The notes: generated by a model from the sequence alone, not told the origin. A stretch of DNA of 35,544 nt from Haloplasmataceae bacterium (GCA_029240795.1 JARDZP010000027.1:1-35544), one strand, 5' to 3'. Counted from the stretch's first letter, positions 8,628 to 17,995 are shown. A program made the numbers and translations.

Positions 8628-9875
8628 ATGTATGATGCGATCGTAATCGGTGCAGGTCCATCAGGAATGATGTGTGCTATTACAGCGAGTAAGAATAACA
8701 ACAAAGTTCTAATTATTGAAAAGAATGATGTCATAGGTAAGAAAATGCGCTTAACTGGCGGTGGTCGATGTAATATCACAAATCTAAAAGACACTGCTGA
8801 ATTTGTGAAAAGCTTACCAATAAAAAACGGTCGTTTTTTATTTAGTGCTTTATCTAATTTTAATCCTCATGATATTTACCATTACTTTGAAAGTCTAGGA
8901 ATTAAACTAAAAGTTGAAGATCATGATCGCGTATTTCCAGTTAGTGATAAAGCTATAGATTTTGTTGATGCTTTAAAACAAGATTTAATAAATAAAAATG
9001 TTGAAATTATTTATAATTCTAATGTGATTAATATTGAAATTCATAGTGATTATAAAATAGTAAAAACAGAAACTCAAGATTTAAAAACAAAAAATATCGT
9101 GATCGCAACAGGCGGAATGAGTTATCCTCATACGGGATCAACGGGCGTTGGTCATGATATAGCCGAAAATCTAAATCATAGTGTAACAGAATTATTTCCG
9201 ACTGAATCACCGATCATCTCAAATGATCCAATCATAACTAGTAAAGAGTTACAAGGAATATCTTTTAGTAATGTGATTTTATCGTTAGTTGACAACACTA
9301 AGATATTAAAATCTCATCAAGCAGATCTAATCATCACACATTTTGGCTTAAGTGGACCGGTTGCTTTAAAGTTAAGTCAATTTGTTTATCATTATTTAAA
9401 AGACCATAAAGAAGCATTACTACTCCTAGATGTCTTGCCTAATATTTCTTATGACAATCTTATTAAAGAATTAAAAGAAAAACGCGATAATAATTCTACA
9501 AAATTAGTAAAAACTGTTTTTAAAGGATTTTCACAAAATCGTTTTATTGAATTTATCTTAAAACAGATTCATTTAAATAATGAATTAAAAATGGCGGATT
9601 TAGCCAACTCACAAATTGAAGATTTTGTTAAATCATTAAAAAGTTTTGAAATAAAAGCTCATGATGTAAAACCAATCAGTGTCGCATTTGTAACTGGTGG
9701 AGGAGTTTCTTTAAAAGAGATTAATCCGCAAACCATGGAATCAAAAATCATACCAGGTTTATATTTTGTCGGTGAAGTTTTAGATCTACACGGTTACACG
9801 GGTGGATATAATATCACAATTGCCTTATCTACTGGATATACGGCTGGTATAAGCATAAGAGGAGAAGAAAAATGA
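8628..9875 (+). CDS. NAD(P)/FAD-dependent oxidoreductase, HI0933/YhiN family
   Basis: A flavoprotein of the HI0933-like family (about 400 residues; here 415). The N-terminal FAD-binding Rossmann motif is VIGAGPSG, followed by EKNDVIGKKMRLTGGGRCN. ATGGMSYPHTGSTGVGH in the middle and YFVGEVLDLHGYTGGYN near the C-terminus complete the family pattern. The physiological substrate of this family is not established. An in-frame TTG exists at 8616, but GGTGAG (8618-8623) is placed to serve ATG 8628, which gives the family-typical start MYDAIVIGAG. The last codons overlap the start of topB (ATGA), so the two are translationally coupled. Confidence 0.9.
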   Translation: MYDAIVIGAGPSGMMCAITASKNNNKVLIIEKNDVIGKKMRLTGGGRCNITNLKDTAEFVKSLPIKNGRFLFSALSNFNPHDIYHYFESLGIKLKVEDHDRVFPVSDKAIDFVDALKQDLINKNVEIIYNSNVINIEIHSDYKIVKTETQDLKTKNIVIATGGMSYPHTGSTGVGHDIAENLNHSVTELFPTESPIISNDPIITSKELQGISFSNVILSLVDNTKILKSHQADLIITHFGLSGPVALKLSQFVYHYLKDHKEALLLLDVLPNISYDNLIKELKEKRDNNSTKLVKTVFKGFSQNRFIEFILKQIHLNNELKMADLANSQIEDFVKSLKSFEIKAHDVKPISVAFVTGGGVSLKEINPQTMESKIIPGLYFVGEVLDLHGYTGGYNITIALSTGYTAGISIRGEEK

Positions 9876-12049
9876 GTAAAACTTTAGTATTAGCTGAAAA
9901 ACCTTCAGTAGGGAGAGATATCGCTAGAGTATTAAAATGTACTAATAATGGAAATGGGTACATTGAAGGACAAAATTATATCGTAACTTGGGCATTAGGT
10001 CACTTAGTTACCCTAGCTGATCCCGAAAAATATGAAGAAAAATATAAACAATGGCGAATAGATGATTTACCTATTTTACCTAAAGAAGTTGAACTTGAAG
10101 TAATACCTAAAACAGGTAAACAGTATCAAACTGTTAAATCACTTCTTCATCGTCAGGATGTGAGTGATATTGTCATCGCAACAGATGCTGGCCGTGAAGG
10201 TGAATTAGTTGCGCGTTGGATTTTAGTCAAGGCTAATGTTCATAAACCACTTAAGAGACTTTGGATTTCATCGGTAACTGATAAGGCTATAAACGAAGGC
10301 TTTCGTAATTTAAAAGACGGAAGAGCGTATGAAACCTTATATTATTCTGCACAAGCTCGAGCTGAAGCTGATTGGTACGTTGGTATTAATGGCACTAGAG
10401 CACTGACTTGTAAATATAATGCCCAGTTATCTTGTGGTAGAGTGCAAACTCCAACCCTCGCTTTAATCGCATTAAGAGAAGATGAAATCAATAATTTTAA
10501 ACCTCAAAAATATTATGGAATTACCGCAAAAACTAATCAAGTTACTTTTAGTTGGCAAGATAGCCAAACACATGACCATAAAACTTTTGATGAAAGTAAA
10601 ATTGATTTAATCTTAAATCATTCTCAAAATAAAAACGCTGAAATAATTGATGTCAATAAAAGTTATAAAAAGACTTACCCTAAAGGATTATATGATTTGA
10701 CAGAATTACAAAGGGACGCAAATCGGATATTTAACTTTTCCGCAAAAGATACACTTTCAATTATGCAGTCACTTTATGAACACCACAAAATTCTGACCTA
10801 TCCAAGAACTGATTCACGCTATATTTCAACCGATGTAGTAGATACACTAAATGACCGTGTAAGGGCAGTAAATATTGGACCCTATGTTGAATATGCTTCA
10901 AAAATAGTTAATAAGCCAATTAAAGCTAGTAGTTCTTTCGTCGATAATGCAAAAGTTTCAGATCACCATGCGATCATTCCTACTGAACAAAGAGTGAATT
11001 TAACAGCGTTAAGTGATTCAGAAAGAAAAGTCTATGATTTAGTCGTTAAACGTTTTCTAGCTGTATTATATCCCCCATTTGAATATGAACAAACTACCAT
11101 TAAGGCTAGAATAAATAATGAAACGTTTATCGCAAAAGGTAAATTAGTTATTTCCTTAGGATTTAAAGCGATTTATGGTAATATTAGTATCGATGATGAA
11201 GAAAGTGATGATTCACAAACATTACCGGAAATAAATAAAGGTGACATTCTCAAAGTTCAATCCATTGTAAAAACGACTGGTACCACAAAACCGCCAGCAT
11301 ATTATAATGAAGGAACGCTTCTATCCGTAATGGAAAATCCAGTTAAATATATGGAAACAACAAATAAAGACCTAATCAAAACAATTGGTGAAACAGGTGG
11401 ACTTGGAACAGTCGCTACTCGTGCAGATATTATTGAAAAGTTATTTAATATCTTCTTAATTGAGAAAAAAGGTAAAGATCTTTTTACAACATCAAAAGGT
11501 AAACAATTATTAAATTTAGTGCCTGTTGGATTAAAATCTCCCATCTTAACAGCGACTTGGGAACAAAAACTGAGTTTAATCGCAAAAGGTAAATTAAATA
11601 AAGATGATTTCATTCATGAAATGAAAGATTATGCGATAAAAGTTGTTAATGAAATTAAGAATAGTGAAGATAAGTTTAAACATGATAATTTATCAACAAA
11701 AAATTGTCCTAATTGCGGCAAATTATTATTAGAAGTGAATAACAAAGATAATAAAATGCTTGTCTGTCAAGATCGCAGTTGCGGTTACCGTAAAGTAACT
11801 GCAAGAGTTACAAATGCTCGTTGTCCTGTCTGTCATAAAAAATTAGAACTTGTTGGTGAAGGTGAAGGACAATTATTTATTTGTAAATGTGGTCATAAAG
11901 AAAAACTGTCGACATTTACTGAAAAGAAGAAAACTGAAAATAAAAGTGTCTCAAAGCATGAAGTGAGTAACTATTTAAATAGGCAAGAAGATGTTAGTGT
12001 AAACAGTTCTTTAGCTGATGCATTAATGAATCTAAAAAATAAGAAGTAA
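9872..12049 (+). CDS. topB: DNA topoisomerase III
   Basis: A type IA topoisomerase of 725 residues, matching Firmicutes TopB in length. The TOPRIM domain carries Glu9 (VLAEKPSVGRDIA) and the DAGREGE motif (Asp105 to Glu111) that binds Mg2+. The catalytic tyrosine is Tyr310 in ILTYPRTDSRYI. Two zinc-ribbon modules end the protein, with cysteine pairs at 612/615 with 632/637 and at 651/654 with 671/673. It relaxes and decatenates DNA, resolving recombination and replication intermediates. The start ATG overlaps the TGA of the flavoprotein gene. It is followed by a terminator at 12065-12095. Confidence 0.96.
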   Translation: MSKTLVLAEKPSVGRDIARVLKCTNNGNGYIEGQNYIVTWALGHLVTLADPEKYEEKYKQWRIDDLPILPKEVELEVIPKTGKQYQTVKSLLHRQDVSDIVIATDAGREGELVARWILVKANVHKPLKRLWISSVTDKAINEGFRNLKDGRAYETLYYSAQARAEADWYVGINGTRALTCKYNAQLSCGRVQTPTLALIALREDEINNFKPQKYYGITAKTNQVTFSWQDSQTHDHKTFDESKIDLILNHSQNKNAEIIDVNKSYKKTYPKGLYDLTELQRDANRIFNFSAKDTLSIMQSLYEHHKILTYPRTDSRYISTDVVDTLNDRVRAVNIGPYVEYASKIVNKPIKASSSFVDNAKVSDHHAIIPTEQRVNLTALSDSERKVYDLVVKRFLAVLYPPFEYEQTTIKARINNETFIAKGKLVISLGFKAIYGNISIDDEESDDSQTLPEINKGDILKVQSIVKTTGTTKPPAYYNEGTLLSVMENPVKYMETTNKDLIKTIGETGGLGTVATRADIIEKLFNIFLIEKKGKDLFTTSKGKQLLNLVPVGLKSPILTATWEQKLSLIAKGKLNKDDFIHEMKDYAIKVVNEIKNSEDKFKHDNLSTKNCPNCGKLLLEVNNKDNKMLVCQDRSCGYRKVTARVTNARCPVCHKKLELVGEGEGQLFICKCGHKEKLSTFTEKKKTENKSVSKHEVSNYLNRQEDVSVNSSLADALMNLKNKK

Positions 12050-12064
12050 TTATATATATAATAG

Positions 12065-12095
12065 AAGGAGTGTATTATGAATATACTCCTTTTTT
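12065..12095 (+). terminator. Intrinsic terminator after topB
   Basis: The stem AAGGAGTGTATT (12065-12076) pairs with AATATACTCCTT (12080-12091), including one G-U pair, around a three-base loop, and is followed by a T-run to 12095. Confidence 0.85.
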
Positions 12096-12164
12096 GATTT
12101 ATTAATTGTAATTTAGAAATGAGCAACTTGTGGGTAGTCTTCATTACTAAACGTATCCATAAAC

Positions 12165-12836
12165 TCACGAATTGTTTTTCCAAAGGAAATGATTTCTAAA
12201 ATTAATATCGTTATAATCGTTATAAACCTTAATATCATTTACATCAATATTATAGGTAATATATCCAAGGTTTGATTGAGACTCTAATTTATCCTTAATA
12301 ATCGGATATAAATTAAGATAATAAAAATTATCTTTTAATTTTTCAATCTCATGATGATCACTTAAATAATAATCATAGCCTGGAAAAATATTATAACCAT
12401 TGTAAGATAGTACCTTATTTGATATTATTCCTAATTCATAGAAAGGATCACTTAATTCAGATAAAACTAAATGGGTATTATCATCAATTGGGATAAAATT
12501 AAAGTCAGGCTTGTTTTTCAAATCACCTAATAATAAAAATTCTTTTGACGCTATGATTAATCCTTTTTGATTTCTAAGAACATTTTTAATTTCATCATAG
12601 TTCACATTATTTTTAAGTCTATAACCATCATTCATCAAATTGGTAAAATTAGTTTGAAAATAATCTGCTTTTTTCATTCTTTCCAACTCATTATAATCTA
12701 TTTCAGCACCAGTATTAGTTGGTTCTGTGATTAACCCAACATCTATTACTTCTTCTTTTTGTCTTGTAATTATAGTTATAAAAATCGCAATAAAAGCTAG
12801 AAGGTTTACTATTCTAAAATACTTCATATTAAACAC
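12165..12836 (-). CDS. Membrane-anchored protein of unknown function
   Basis: A 223-residue protein that I do not recognise. One hydrophobic segment at about residues 8-25 (RIVNLLAFIAIFITII) is followed by a hydrophilic, Asn/Asp/Tyr-rich domain, so it is probably anchored by its N-terminus with the rest outside. The start appears to be GTG 12836, because AAGGAG (rc of 12844-12849) is seven bases away, whereas the in-frame ATG at 12827 is too far. Near its end, a second frame stays open for 28 more codons and reads protein-like (FGKTIREFMDTFSNEDY), reachable by a single-base change in the A4/T4 run at 12198-12201. The true C-terminus may therefore have been frameshifted and would end at 12113. 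No family assignment. Confidence 0.65.
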   Translation of the reverse strand: MFNMKYFRIVNLLAFIAIFITIITRQKEEVIDVGLITEPTNTGAEIDYNELERMKKADYFQTNFTNLMNDGYRLKNNVNYDEIKNVLRNQKGLIIASKEFLLLGDLKNKPDFNFIPIDDNTHLVLSELSDPFYELGIISNKVLSYNGYNIFPGYDYYLSDHHEIEKLKDNFYYLNLYPIIKDKLESQSNLGYITYNIDVNDIKVYNDYNDINFRNHFLWKNNS

Positions 12837-12902
12837 AATATCACTCCTTAATACTATAATTATATTTTTAGTAAATTTAACCTTTTTATGAAATAATTGT
12901 GA

Positions 12903-12940
12903 AAAAAAAGAGATATTTAGTCATTTAAATATCTCTCTTT
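12903..12940 (-). terminator. Intrinsic terminator after the MurF-like gene
   Basis: AGAGATATTTA (12909-12919) and its complement TAAATATCTCT (12926-12936) form an 11-bp stem, with a run of eight T on the minus-strand side. Confidence 0.85.
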
Positions 12941-12962
12941 TTTATAAATTTATTTGGAGTTA

Positions 12963-14366
12963 TTATACTGATATTAAATCAATTAAATCAGTAAAATCAA
13001 CATAAGCTTTTTGAGCTTTAAATACAACGACACTATTTTTTTCTACTAATTTTTTAATAATCGATTTCGCATCATCTACATCTTTATAGTAATAAACAAT
13101 ATCTTGATTGACTCCATCATCGATTGCTGCTTTTTTAAATTCATAAGCCCATTTACCAATTAGTAATAAATAAGTAAAGTCAATATCTTTTAATTTTTTT
13201 CCTATTTCATAATGAATTTTTTTTGCATATTCTTCGATATTTATATTGGGTCTTTCTAAATCACCTAGTACGAGTAATAATGGATTATTATTAACAATCT
13301 GCGGTAATTCATCTAGTAACATCATCGTTGATTCTGGATTCGCATTAAAATTATCATTGATGATCATTGAATTATTTATGCCTTTGATTGTTTCTTGTCT
13401 TCCCTTATTTGGGGTGAAATTTAACAAACCTTTTCTTATATTTCTTACTGAAATATCTAATAAATAGCCAATTAAGATCGCAGATAAGGCGTTTGATACA
13501 TTATATTTACCAAAAGTATTAATTTCAAAATGATTTGTATAACGTTCATAAACTGCATCAAAAGAAGTAACACCATTTTCATATTTAATATTTTTTGCAT
13601 AAATATCATTACCATCATTAATACCAAATGTATATAATGCTCCTTTAAATTTATGTATAGGCATATTTAAACAATTGATGTCATCACCATTGATTAATAG
13701 TATACCATCACTTGTTATATGTTTTAAAATTTCTGATTTAGCTTTGATTATATTTTCAATGGATCCTAAACTCGTAAAGTGAGCCCGTTGAATGGATGTA
13801 ACAACCGCAATATTGGGTTTTACAATACCTGATGAAAAATCCATTATTCCGAAACCTTTCATCCCTACTTCAAGGACGCAAGCTTGATGATCTTCTTCTA
13901 AACTTAAAAGATTATAAGCAACACCTGTCGGGGCATTAAAGTTTTCATAGCCAACTAAAGCGTTATATTTTTGACCTAATACACAACCGATTATTTCTTT
14001 TGTGGTGGTCTTACCTGAACTACCAATTACTTCTATCATGGGAATATCAAATAATTTACGATAGAATTTAGCTAGGTTTAAATATGAACCGCTTATACTA
14101 TCCACTTCAATTACTCCAATTTCAGCTTTAACCCATTTTTTTAAATTAATATTATAACTAGGTTTAACTAAAACACCAGAGACTTGATTTTTTTTCATTT
14201 TTTCGATTAGGTAATCTTCATCATCAAAATCACATATTAAATATAAACATCTATTTATGGGTTTCTCATTAAAATTCACTACTGATGTTACTGATGCATT
14301 ATTTTTCCAGTATAGTAATTTACCATCAACTGCTTTTACAATATCATTTACATAGATTTTCTTCAT
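12963..14366 (-). CDS. MurF-like Mur ligase
   Basis: A 467-residue ATP-dependent Mur ligase. The P-loop IGSSGKTTTKE occupies 114-124. LEVGMKGFG and TSIQRAHFTSLGS follow in the central domain, and FNANPES, equivalent to the YNANPDS signature of MurF, lies in the C-terminal domain. MurF adds D-Ala-D-Ala to UDP-MurNAc-tripeptide. Two features are atypical: the N-terminal domain (1-105) lacks the usual DSR uridine-binding motif, and the Asp of the canonical DAYNANP motif is Asn here (NDNFNANP). It also stands alone, away from ddl or other cell-wall genes. It may be the cell's MurF or a paralogue with another substrate. GGTGGG precedes ATG 14366 at normal distance. Confidence 0.8.
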   Translation of the reverse strand: MKKIYVNDIVKAVDGKLLYWKNNASVTSVVNFNEKPINRCLYLICDFDDEDYLIEKMKKNQVSGVLVKPSYNINLKKWVKAEIGVIEVDSISGSYLNLAKFYRKLFDIPMIEVIGSSGKTTTKEIIGCVLGQKYNALVGYENFNAPTGVAYNLLSLEEDHQACVLEVGMKGFGIMDFSSGIVKPNIAVVTSIQRAHFTSLGSIENIIKAKSEILKHITSDGILLINGDDINCLNMPIHKFKGALYTFGINDGNDIYAKNIKYENGVTSFDAVYERYTNHFEINTFGKYNVSNALSAILIGYLLDISVRNIRKGLLNFTPNKGRQETIKGINNSMIINDNFNANPESTMMLLDELPQIVNNNPLLLVLGDLERPNINIEEYAKKIHYEIGKKLKDIDFTYLLLIGKWAYEFKKAAIDDGVNQDIVYYYKDVDDAKSIIKKLVEKNSVVVFKAQKAYVDFTDLIDLISV

Positions 14367-14468
14367 CCATATCCCACCTTTTACTTCTTACTTTAAGGAT
14401 ATGTTATTTTATTATTTATTGTTTGTATTTTTATTCATATACTTAAAAATGTATTATTTACTTATTTA

Positions 14469-16253
14469 TTAATTAAATGCTTTCCATAAATCTCCCGAAT
14501 AATTAATGAATTCTTTAATTTCATCATAGTTAATTTTAAAAGTTGGGAACCCAGCAGCATAAGGAGCTATATCATATGGCTCAAAATAAAGATAAAGTGC
14601 TTCATCATCTACATAAAATGGTTGATTTTGAATTATACCTTTGAAAGCATCAGGAAACAAATAGTCATATTTATTATCATTTTTGATTTTATTACTGATT
14701 ATTTCACTTAATCCTTTTACATAATCTAGGTTTTCTTTAAATAGATCTATTAATTCAAAACAGACTCCTTTTTCTAAATCAATATGACAATATGCCCTAT
14801 AAGGCATGCCATGAGCAGCTCCAAATGGAAAATAATAACCCTCAAACTTAATACTTAAGAGATTTTTTTGATAGAAGCTAATCTCAAAATTGCCGTAATA
14901 TGAATAATCTAATTTCTCAGTCGGATTAATGTATTTCACTTGTGATTTAATTTTTAACATTTGATTTATATTTTTATTAACACCCGTTAAAAATGGATAA
15001 TAGACTAAATAATCTTTATTTGGCTTATATTTATTAATTACAACTTGAATAGTTGGCTTAATTTTAATGACATCATTCGGTTTATAGATTACTTTACCTA
15101 ATTGATCAATATAAAATAATACAAAATCTTGATCTACTTTTATTAAACCATTCACGATTGCCAATGTACCCTGTCCACTGATTATAGGAAGATTATCAAC
15201 TTTTTCGCCATTTAAATTTATAAAGTAAGTATTAAAATCATCTGAAGCAGATGCTACGCCATCTTTAAAATCTAAAATTTGGGTAAATATTACTTTTGTT
15301 AGGATTTCGCCATTACTACTTGCTAAAGCATATTTGTAACCTAAATAGGGTTTATCTTGAATAAGATTATTTCCTACTGCATATCTATCATCACCTAAGT
15401 AGTTCATGGTGTTGTAAATGGGTTTTATGATATAATTACCCTTTTTATCAATGAGTCCATAAAAATCATTATTAATATGAACGATAGCTCTACTATTAAT
15501 AAATGGTAAAGCATAAGTATAAATAGGTGAAATCATAACTTTACCCGATTCATCAATATAGCCATATAATCCATCATCAGTTAGTTTAAATGCCAGATAG
15601 TCATCACCATAATTACCCACGTATGCAAATTTATAAGCATGCAAAATTTTACCAAATGGATTAACTAAATAATATTCATTTTCCTTTAATTTAACGACTG
15701 CTTTTCCATTTATAAAATCTGTTCCATTTAGATAAATCGCTTGAATGACTTCATTTCCATTTATATCTAAATAACCATATAATATAGTATCTTTGTTCAT
15801 TTTATAAAATAATGCCCGCTGACCTTGATATGAATTTATATAATCATAACTTTTATTTGTTACTAACTTACCCAATTCATCAATTACTCCAAATCCATTT
15901 TTATCGACGATTGTTGCCCTTTGATCATTAAATGGACTAATATTTTCATATGTTGGCTCTAATATATAATGACCTGTTTGATCAATTAAGCCACTTAAAC
16001 CTAATTCAACAATCGCAATCCCATTCTCTTGGAAATCATTAGCATCTTCAAAGTTGGGTTCTATCTGAAAATTACCTAATTCATCAATATAGCCATACTC
16101 TTTACCGTTTATACTATTAATATAGGCATGATAAAGATGAACTGAATTACGATAATTATTTAATAAAAGATTTGAAAATTCTAATTGATTATCTTTATAT
16201 TCTAATACAATTATTTTATTTTTTTGATTATTAATTTCAAATTCTAAAATCAT
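14469..16253 (-). CDS. WG-repeat protein with DUF3298/RsiV-type C-terminus
   Basis: A 594-residue protein built from about ten WG (KWG-type) beta repeats between residues 50 and 400, with units such as YGYIDELGNFQIEPNFEDA. They are followed by a compact domain at about 430-590 resembling DUF3298 (YFPFGAAHGMPYRAYCHIDL, FEPYDIAPYAAGFPTF). No signal peptide is visible. WG repeats probably form a protein-binding solenoid or propeller; the function is unknown. There is no Shine-Dalgarno before ATG 16253, and the frame is continuous upstream through 15 sense codons to a TAG at 16299-16301 that ends the preceding reading frame. This is therefore very likely the larger part of one gene (start ATG 16511) split by an in-frame amber codon. 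Confidence 0.8.
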   Translation of the reverse strand: MILEFEINNQKNKIIVLEYKDNQLEFSNLLLNNYRNSVHLYHAYINSINGKEYGYIDELGNFQIEPNFEDANDFQENGIAIVELGLSGLIDQTGHYILEPTYENISPFNDQRATIVDKNGFGVIDELGKLVTNKSYDYINSYQGQRALFYKMNKDTILYGYLDINGNEVIQAIYLNGTDFINGKAVVKLKENEYYLVNPFGKILHAYKFAYVGNYGDDYLAFKLTDDGLYGYIDESGKVMISPIYTYALPFINSRAIVHINNDFYGLIDKKGNYIIKPIYNTMNYLGDDRYAVGNNLIQDKPYLGYKYALASSNGEILTKVIFTQILDFKDGVASASDDFNTYFINLNGEKVDNLPIISGQGTLAIVNGLIKVDQDFVLFYIDQLGKVIYKPNDVIKIKPTIQVVINKYKPNKDYLVYYPFLTGVNKNINQMLKIKSQVKYINPTEKLDYSYYGNFEISFYQKNLLSIKFEGYYFPFGAAHGMPYRAYCHIDLEKGVCFELIDLFKENLDYVKGLSEIISNKIKNDNKYDYLFPDAFKGIIQNQPFYVDDEALYLYFEPYDIAPYAAGFPTFKINYDEIKEFINYSGDLWKAFN

Positions 16254-16298
16254 ATAATATTTGTTTTCTATTTTTTTAACTTTAAAATTAATAAGTTT

Positions 16299-16511
16299 CT
16301 AATCAACCATTTTTTTCTCTTTGAAAATACACCACTTATTGTTTATATATTTTAACACTCTGATATTTATATTATATTGATCATCATATAACCCAACTAT
16401 TTCATAGACATTGTCATGATCGATATCAAATAACAAAACAATCGGTTTATTATCAATTTTATAAATTTCGTATGGCAATAAGTTTTTAAAAATTTGATAA
16501 AATAGATTCAT
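16299..16511 (-). pseudogene. 5' fragment of the WG-repeat gene, cut by an in-frame TAG
   Basis: A 70-codon fragment with a good Shine-Dalgarno (AGGAG, eight bases before ATG 16511; the in-frame GTG at 16520 overlaps that site and is rejected). It reads LLFDIDHDNVYEIVGLYDD and then VLKYINNKWCIFKEKK, resembling the 'DIDGDG-EIV ... VLKK-W' domain found at the N-terminus of some clostridial WG proteins. It ends at TAG 16299-16301. The same frame then continues into the WG gene, and the following residues (KKIENKYYMILEFEINNQKN) look like the rest of the same domain. I treat it as the start of a broken gene; reinitiation or readthrough is possible but not shown. Confidence 0.65.
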
Positions 16512-16569
16512 TTTCCACACTCCTATTTAAATTCAAAATATAATATGAAATAATTAAAAGGATGTGTAC

Positions 16570-16598
16570 AAAAAAAGGTAATACAAGTTTGTATTACC
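16570..16598 (-). terminator. Intrinsic terminator after the cupin/HD-GYP gene
   Basis: GGTAATACA pairs with TGTATTACC around a four-base loop (16577-16598), followed on the minus strand by seven T. Confidence 0.8.
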
Positions 16599-16607
16599 TA
16601 TTATCCA

Positions 16608-17522
16608 TTATATTATATTTTCTTTCTTTAGATATTTAATAAATGTATCAACAACATTTTTATCAAAATGGATGCCTGTATATTTTATGAGTTCATAGAT
16701 CGCTTCGTTTACTGTACTCGCATGACGATAAGGACGTTCTGTTGTCATCGTATCGAACGTATCTGCGACAGCTATTATTTTCGCTTCAATCGAGATTTCA
16801 TCATTTTTTAATCCTTTAGGATATCCAGACCCATCAAGTCTTTCATGATGTTGTTCAACAATATATGAAATGTCAGTATATTTAATTTTTTTTACCAATT
16901 CTTTACCAGAATTGACATGTAATTTCATGATTTCATATTCTTCATCATTTAATTTACCAGGTTTTTTTAATATTTCATCAGGAACATTAATTTTACCTAC
17001 ATCGTGAAATAAGGCGGCTAAAGTGATTCTAAATATAGAATCCCGTTCTAAACCCATTTCTAAAGCAATTTTCAATGAATAATCTCTTACTCTTTCACTA
17101 TGACCATGTGTATATTTATCTTTAAGACCAATGTCTTTATTAAACTTATATAATTCTTTTAAAGATTCACCTAGATAGTGAAACATTGGTTGAGTTGAGA
17201 CATATAACATTTTAACATATGTAGTTGTTTTAAACAAACATGAATTTTCAAGTTTTTTTGTATAAAAGAAATCACCGGTTTTAACCTTTGTTGGTGTCTC
17301 ATTATTAGGTAAATAATCTAATTCACCATCTAATAAATAAAAAAACTCCATTAAATTAGTACCTTCAGCAGAAGATATTATAAAAGGAATCCCTGCTTCA
17401 ATTTCTTGTATCATTATTTCGACACCATCGCCAGCAGCAATGAGATCAATTTTTTGGTCATCTAAAATGGCTTTATCTAATGATTTCCCATCATTAGATA
17501 TGTACAAACCTTTACAATTCAT
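16608..17522 (-). CDS. Cupin-like / HD-GYP phosphodiesterase
   Basis: Predicted cyclic-di-GMP phosphodiesterase. Numbering is from a possible ATG at 17531. Residues about 20-115 form a beta-rich cupin-like module (FFYLLDGELDYLP, KTGDFFY), and residues 130-300 form an HD-GYP domain. The metal and signature motifs are intact: HGHSERVRDY at 142-151, HDVGK at 176-180 and HHERLDGSGYP at 228-238. There is no transmembrane segment. The ATG at 17531 abuts the AGGA of the ribosome site, so the second in-frame ATG (17522) with normal spacing is taken, giving 304 residues. The stop of the secreted-protein gene lies 25 bases upstream with no terminator between, so the two are probably co-transcribed. The cupin may sense a small ligand; that is inference. 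Confidence 0.88.
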   Translation of the reverse strand: MNCKGLYISNDGKSLDKAILDDQKIDLIAAGDGVEIMIQEIEAGIPFIISSAEGTNLMEFFYLLDGELDYLPNNETPTKVKTGDFFYTKKLENSCLFKTTTYVKMLYVSTQPMFHYLGESLKELYKFNKDIGLKDKYTHGHSERVRDYSLKIALEMGLERDSIFRITLAALFHDVGKINVPDEILKKPGKLNDEEYEIMKLHVNSGKELVKKIKYTDISYIVEQHHERLDGSGYPKGLKNDEISIEAKIIAVADTFDTMTTERPYRHASTVNEAIYELIKYTGIHFDKNVVDTFIKYLKKENII

Positions 17523-17547
17523 GCATATCATTCCTAATCTTTGTTAA

Positions 17548-17964
17548 TTAACCGTTTTTCACAGTTGAATCGCTTATTTCTACACCCCATGCAATTACTA
17601 TTAATGGGTCGATTTTAACGTTTTTGTGTCCAACTTCATATTTTATATATTCACATTCAACTAAAACGCCATTTTTGGCAGCAAACTCTTTAGCTTCATT
17701 AGCTACAGCGTTTGTTTCTTCTACAAGAACGGCGATTAATTCTTTAAGTGCTGTGTTATATTCTTTACTAGAAAGGTTTTGTTCTAAAACTTTTGCTTCA
17801 CTTTGTGCAATTGCAACTAAAGATTCTATTTGAGCATTAGCGGATTCTACTTTTGCTATTACTTCTGTTACAACTTCAGGTTCTACTACTACACTTGCTT
17901 TAGTATTAAAACCTATTCCTAAAAATACGACTAATAAACTACAAACTAATAAAATTTTTCTCAT
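17548..17964 (-). CDS. Small secreted protein of unknown function
   Basis: A 138-residue protein with a clear signal peptide: MRK, a hydrophobic core to about residue 18 and a probable cleavage site near Ala23-Ser24. The mature part begins VVVEPEVV, continues as an Ala/Glu-rich helix with coiled-coil character (about 30-95), and ends in a short beta-like segment. I do not recognise the family. It has a strong Shine-Dalgarno (GGAGG, seven bases before ATG) and its own good promoter. It is the first gene of a probable operon with the cupin/HD-GYP protein, which may mean that export or use of this protein is tied to c-di-GMP; this is inference. Confidence 0.75.
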   Translation of the reverse strand: MRKILLVCSLLVVFLGIGFNTKASVVVEPEVVTEVIAKVESANAQIESLVAIAQSEAKVLEQNLSSKEYNTALKELIAVLVEETNAVANEAKEFAAKNGVLVECEYIKYEVGHKNVKIDPLIVIAWGVEISDSTVKNG

Positions 17965-17995
17965 GGCAAATCCTCCATTTTCGTATTTTAATAAA

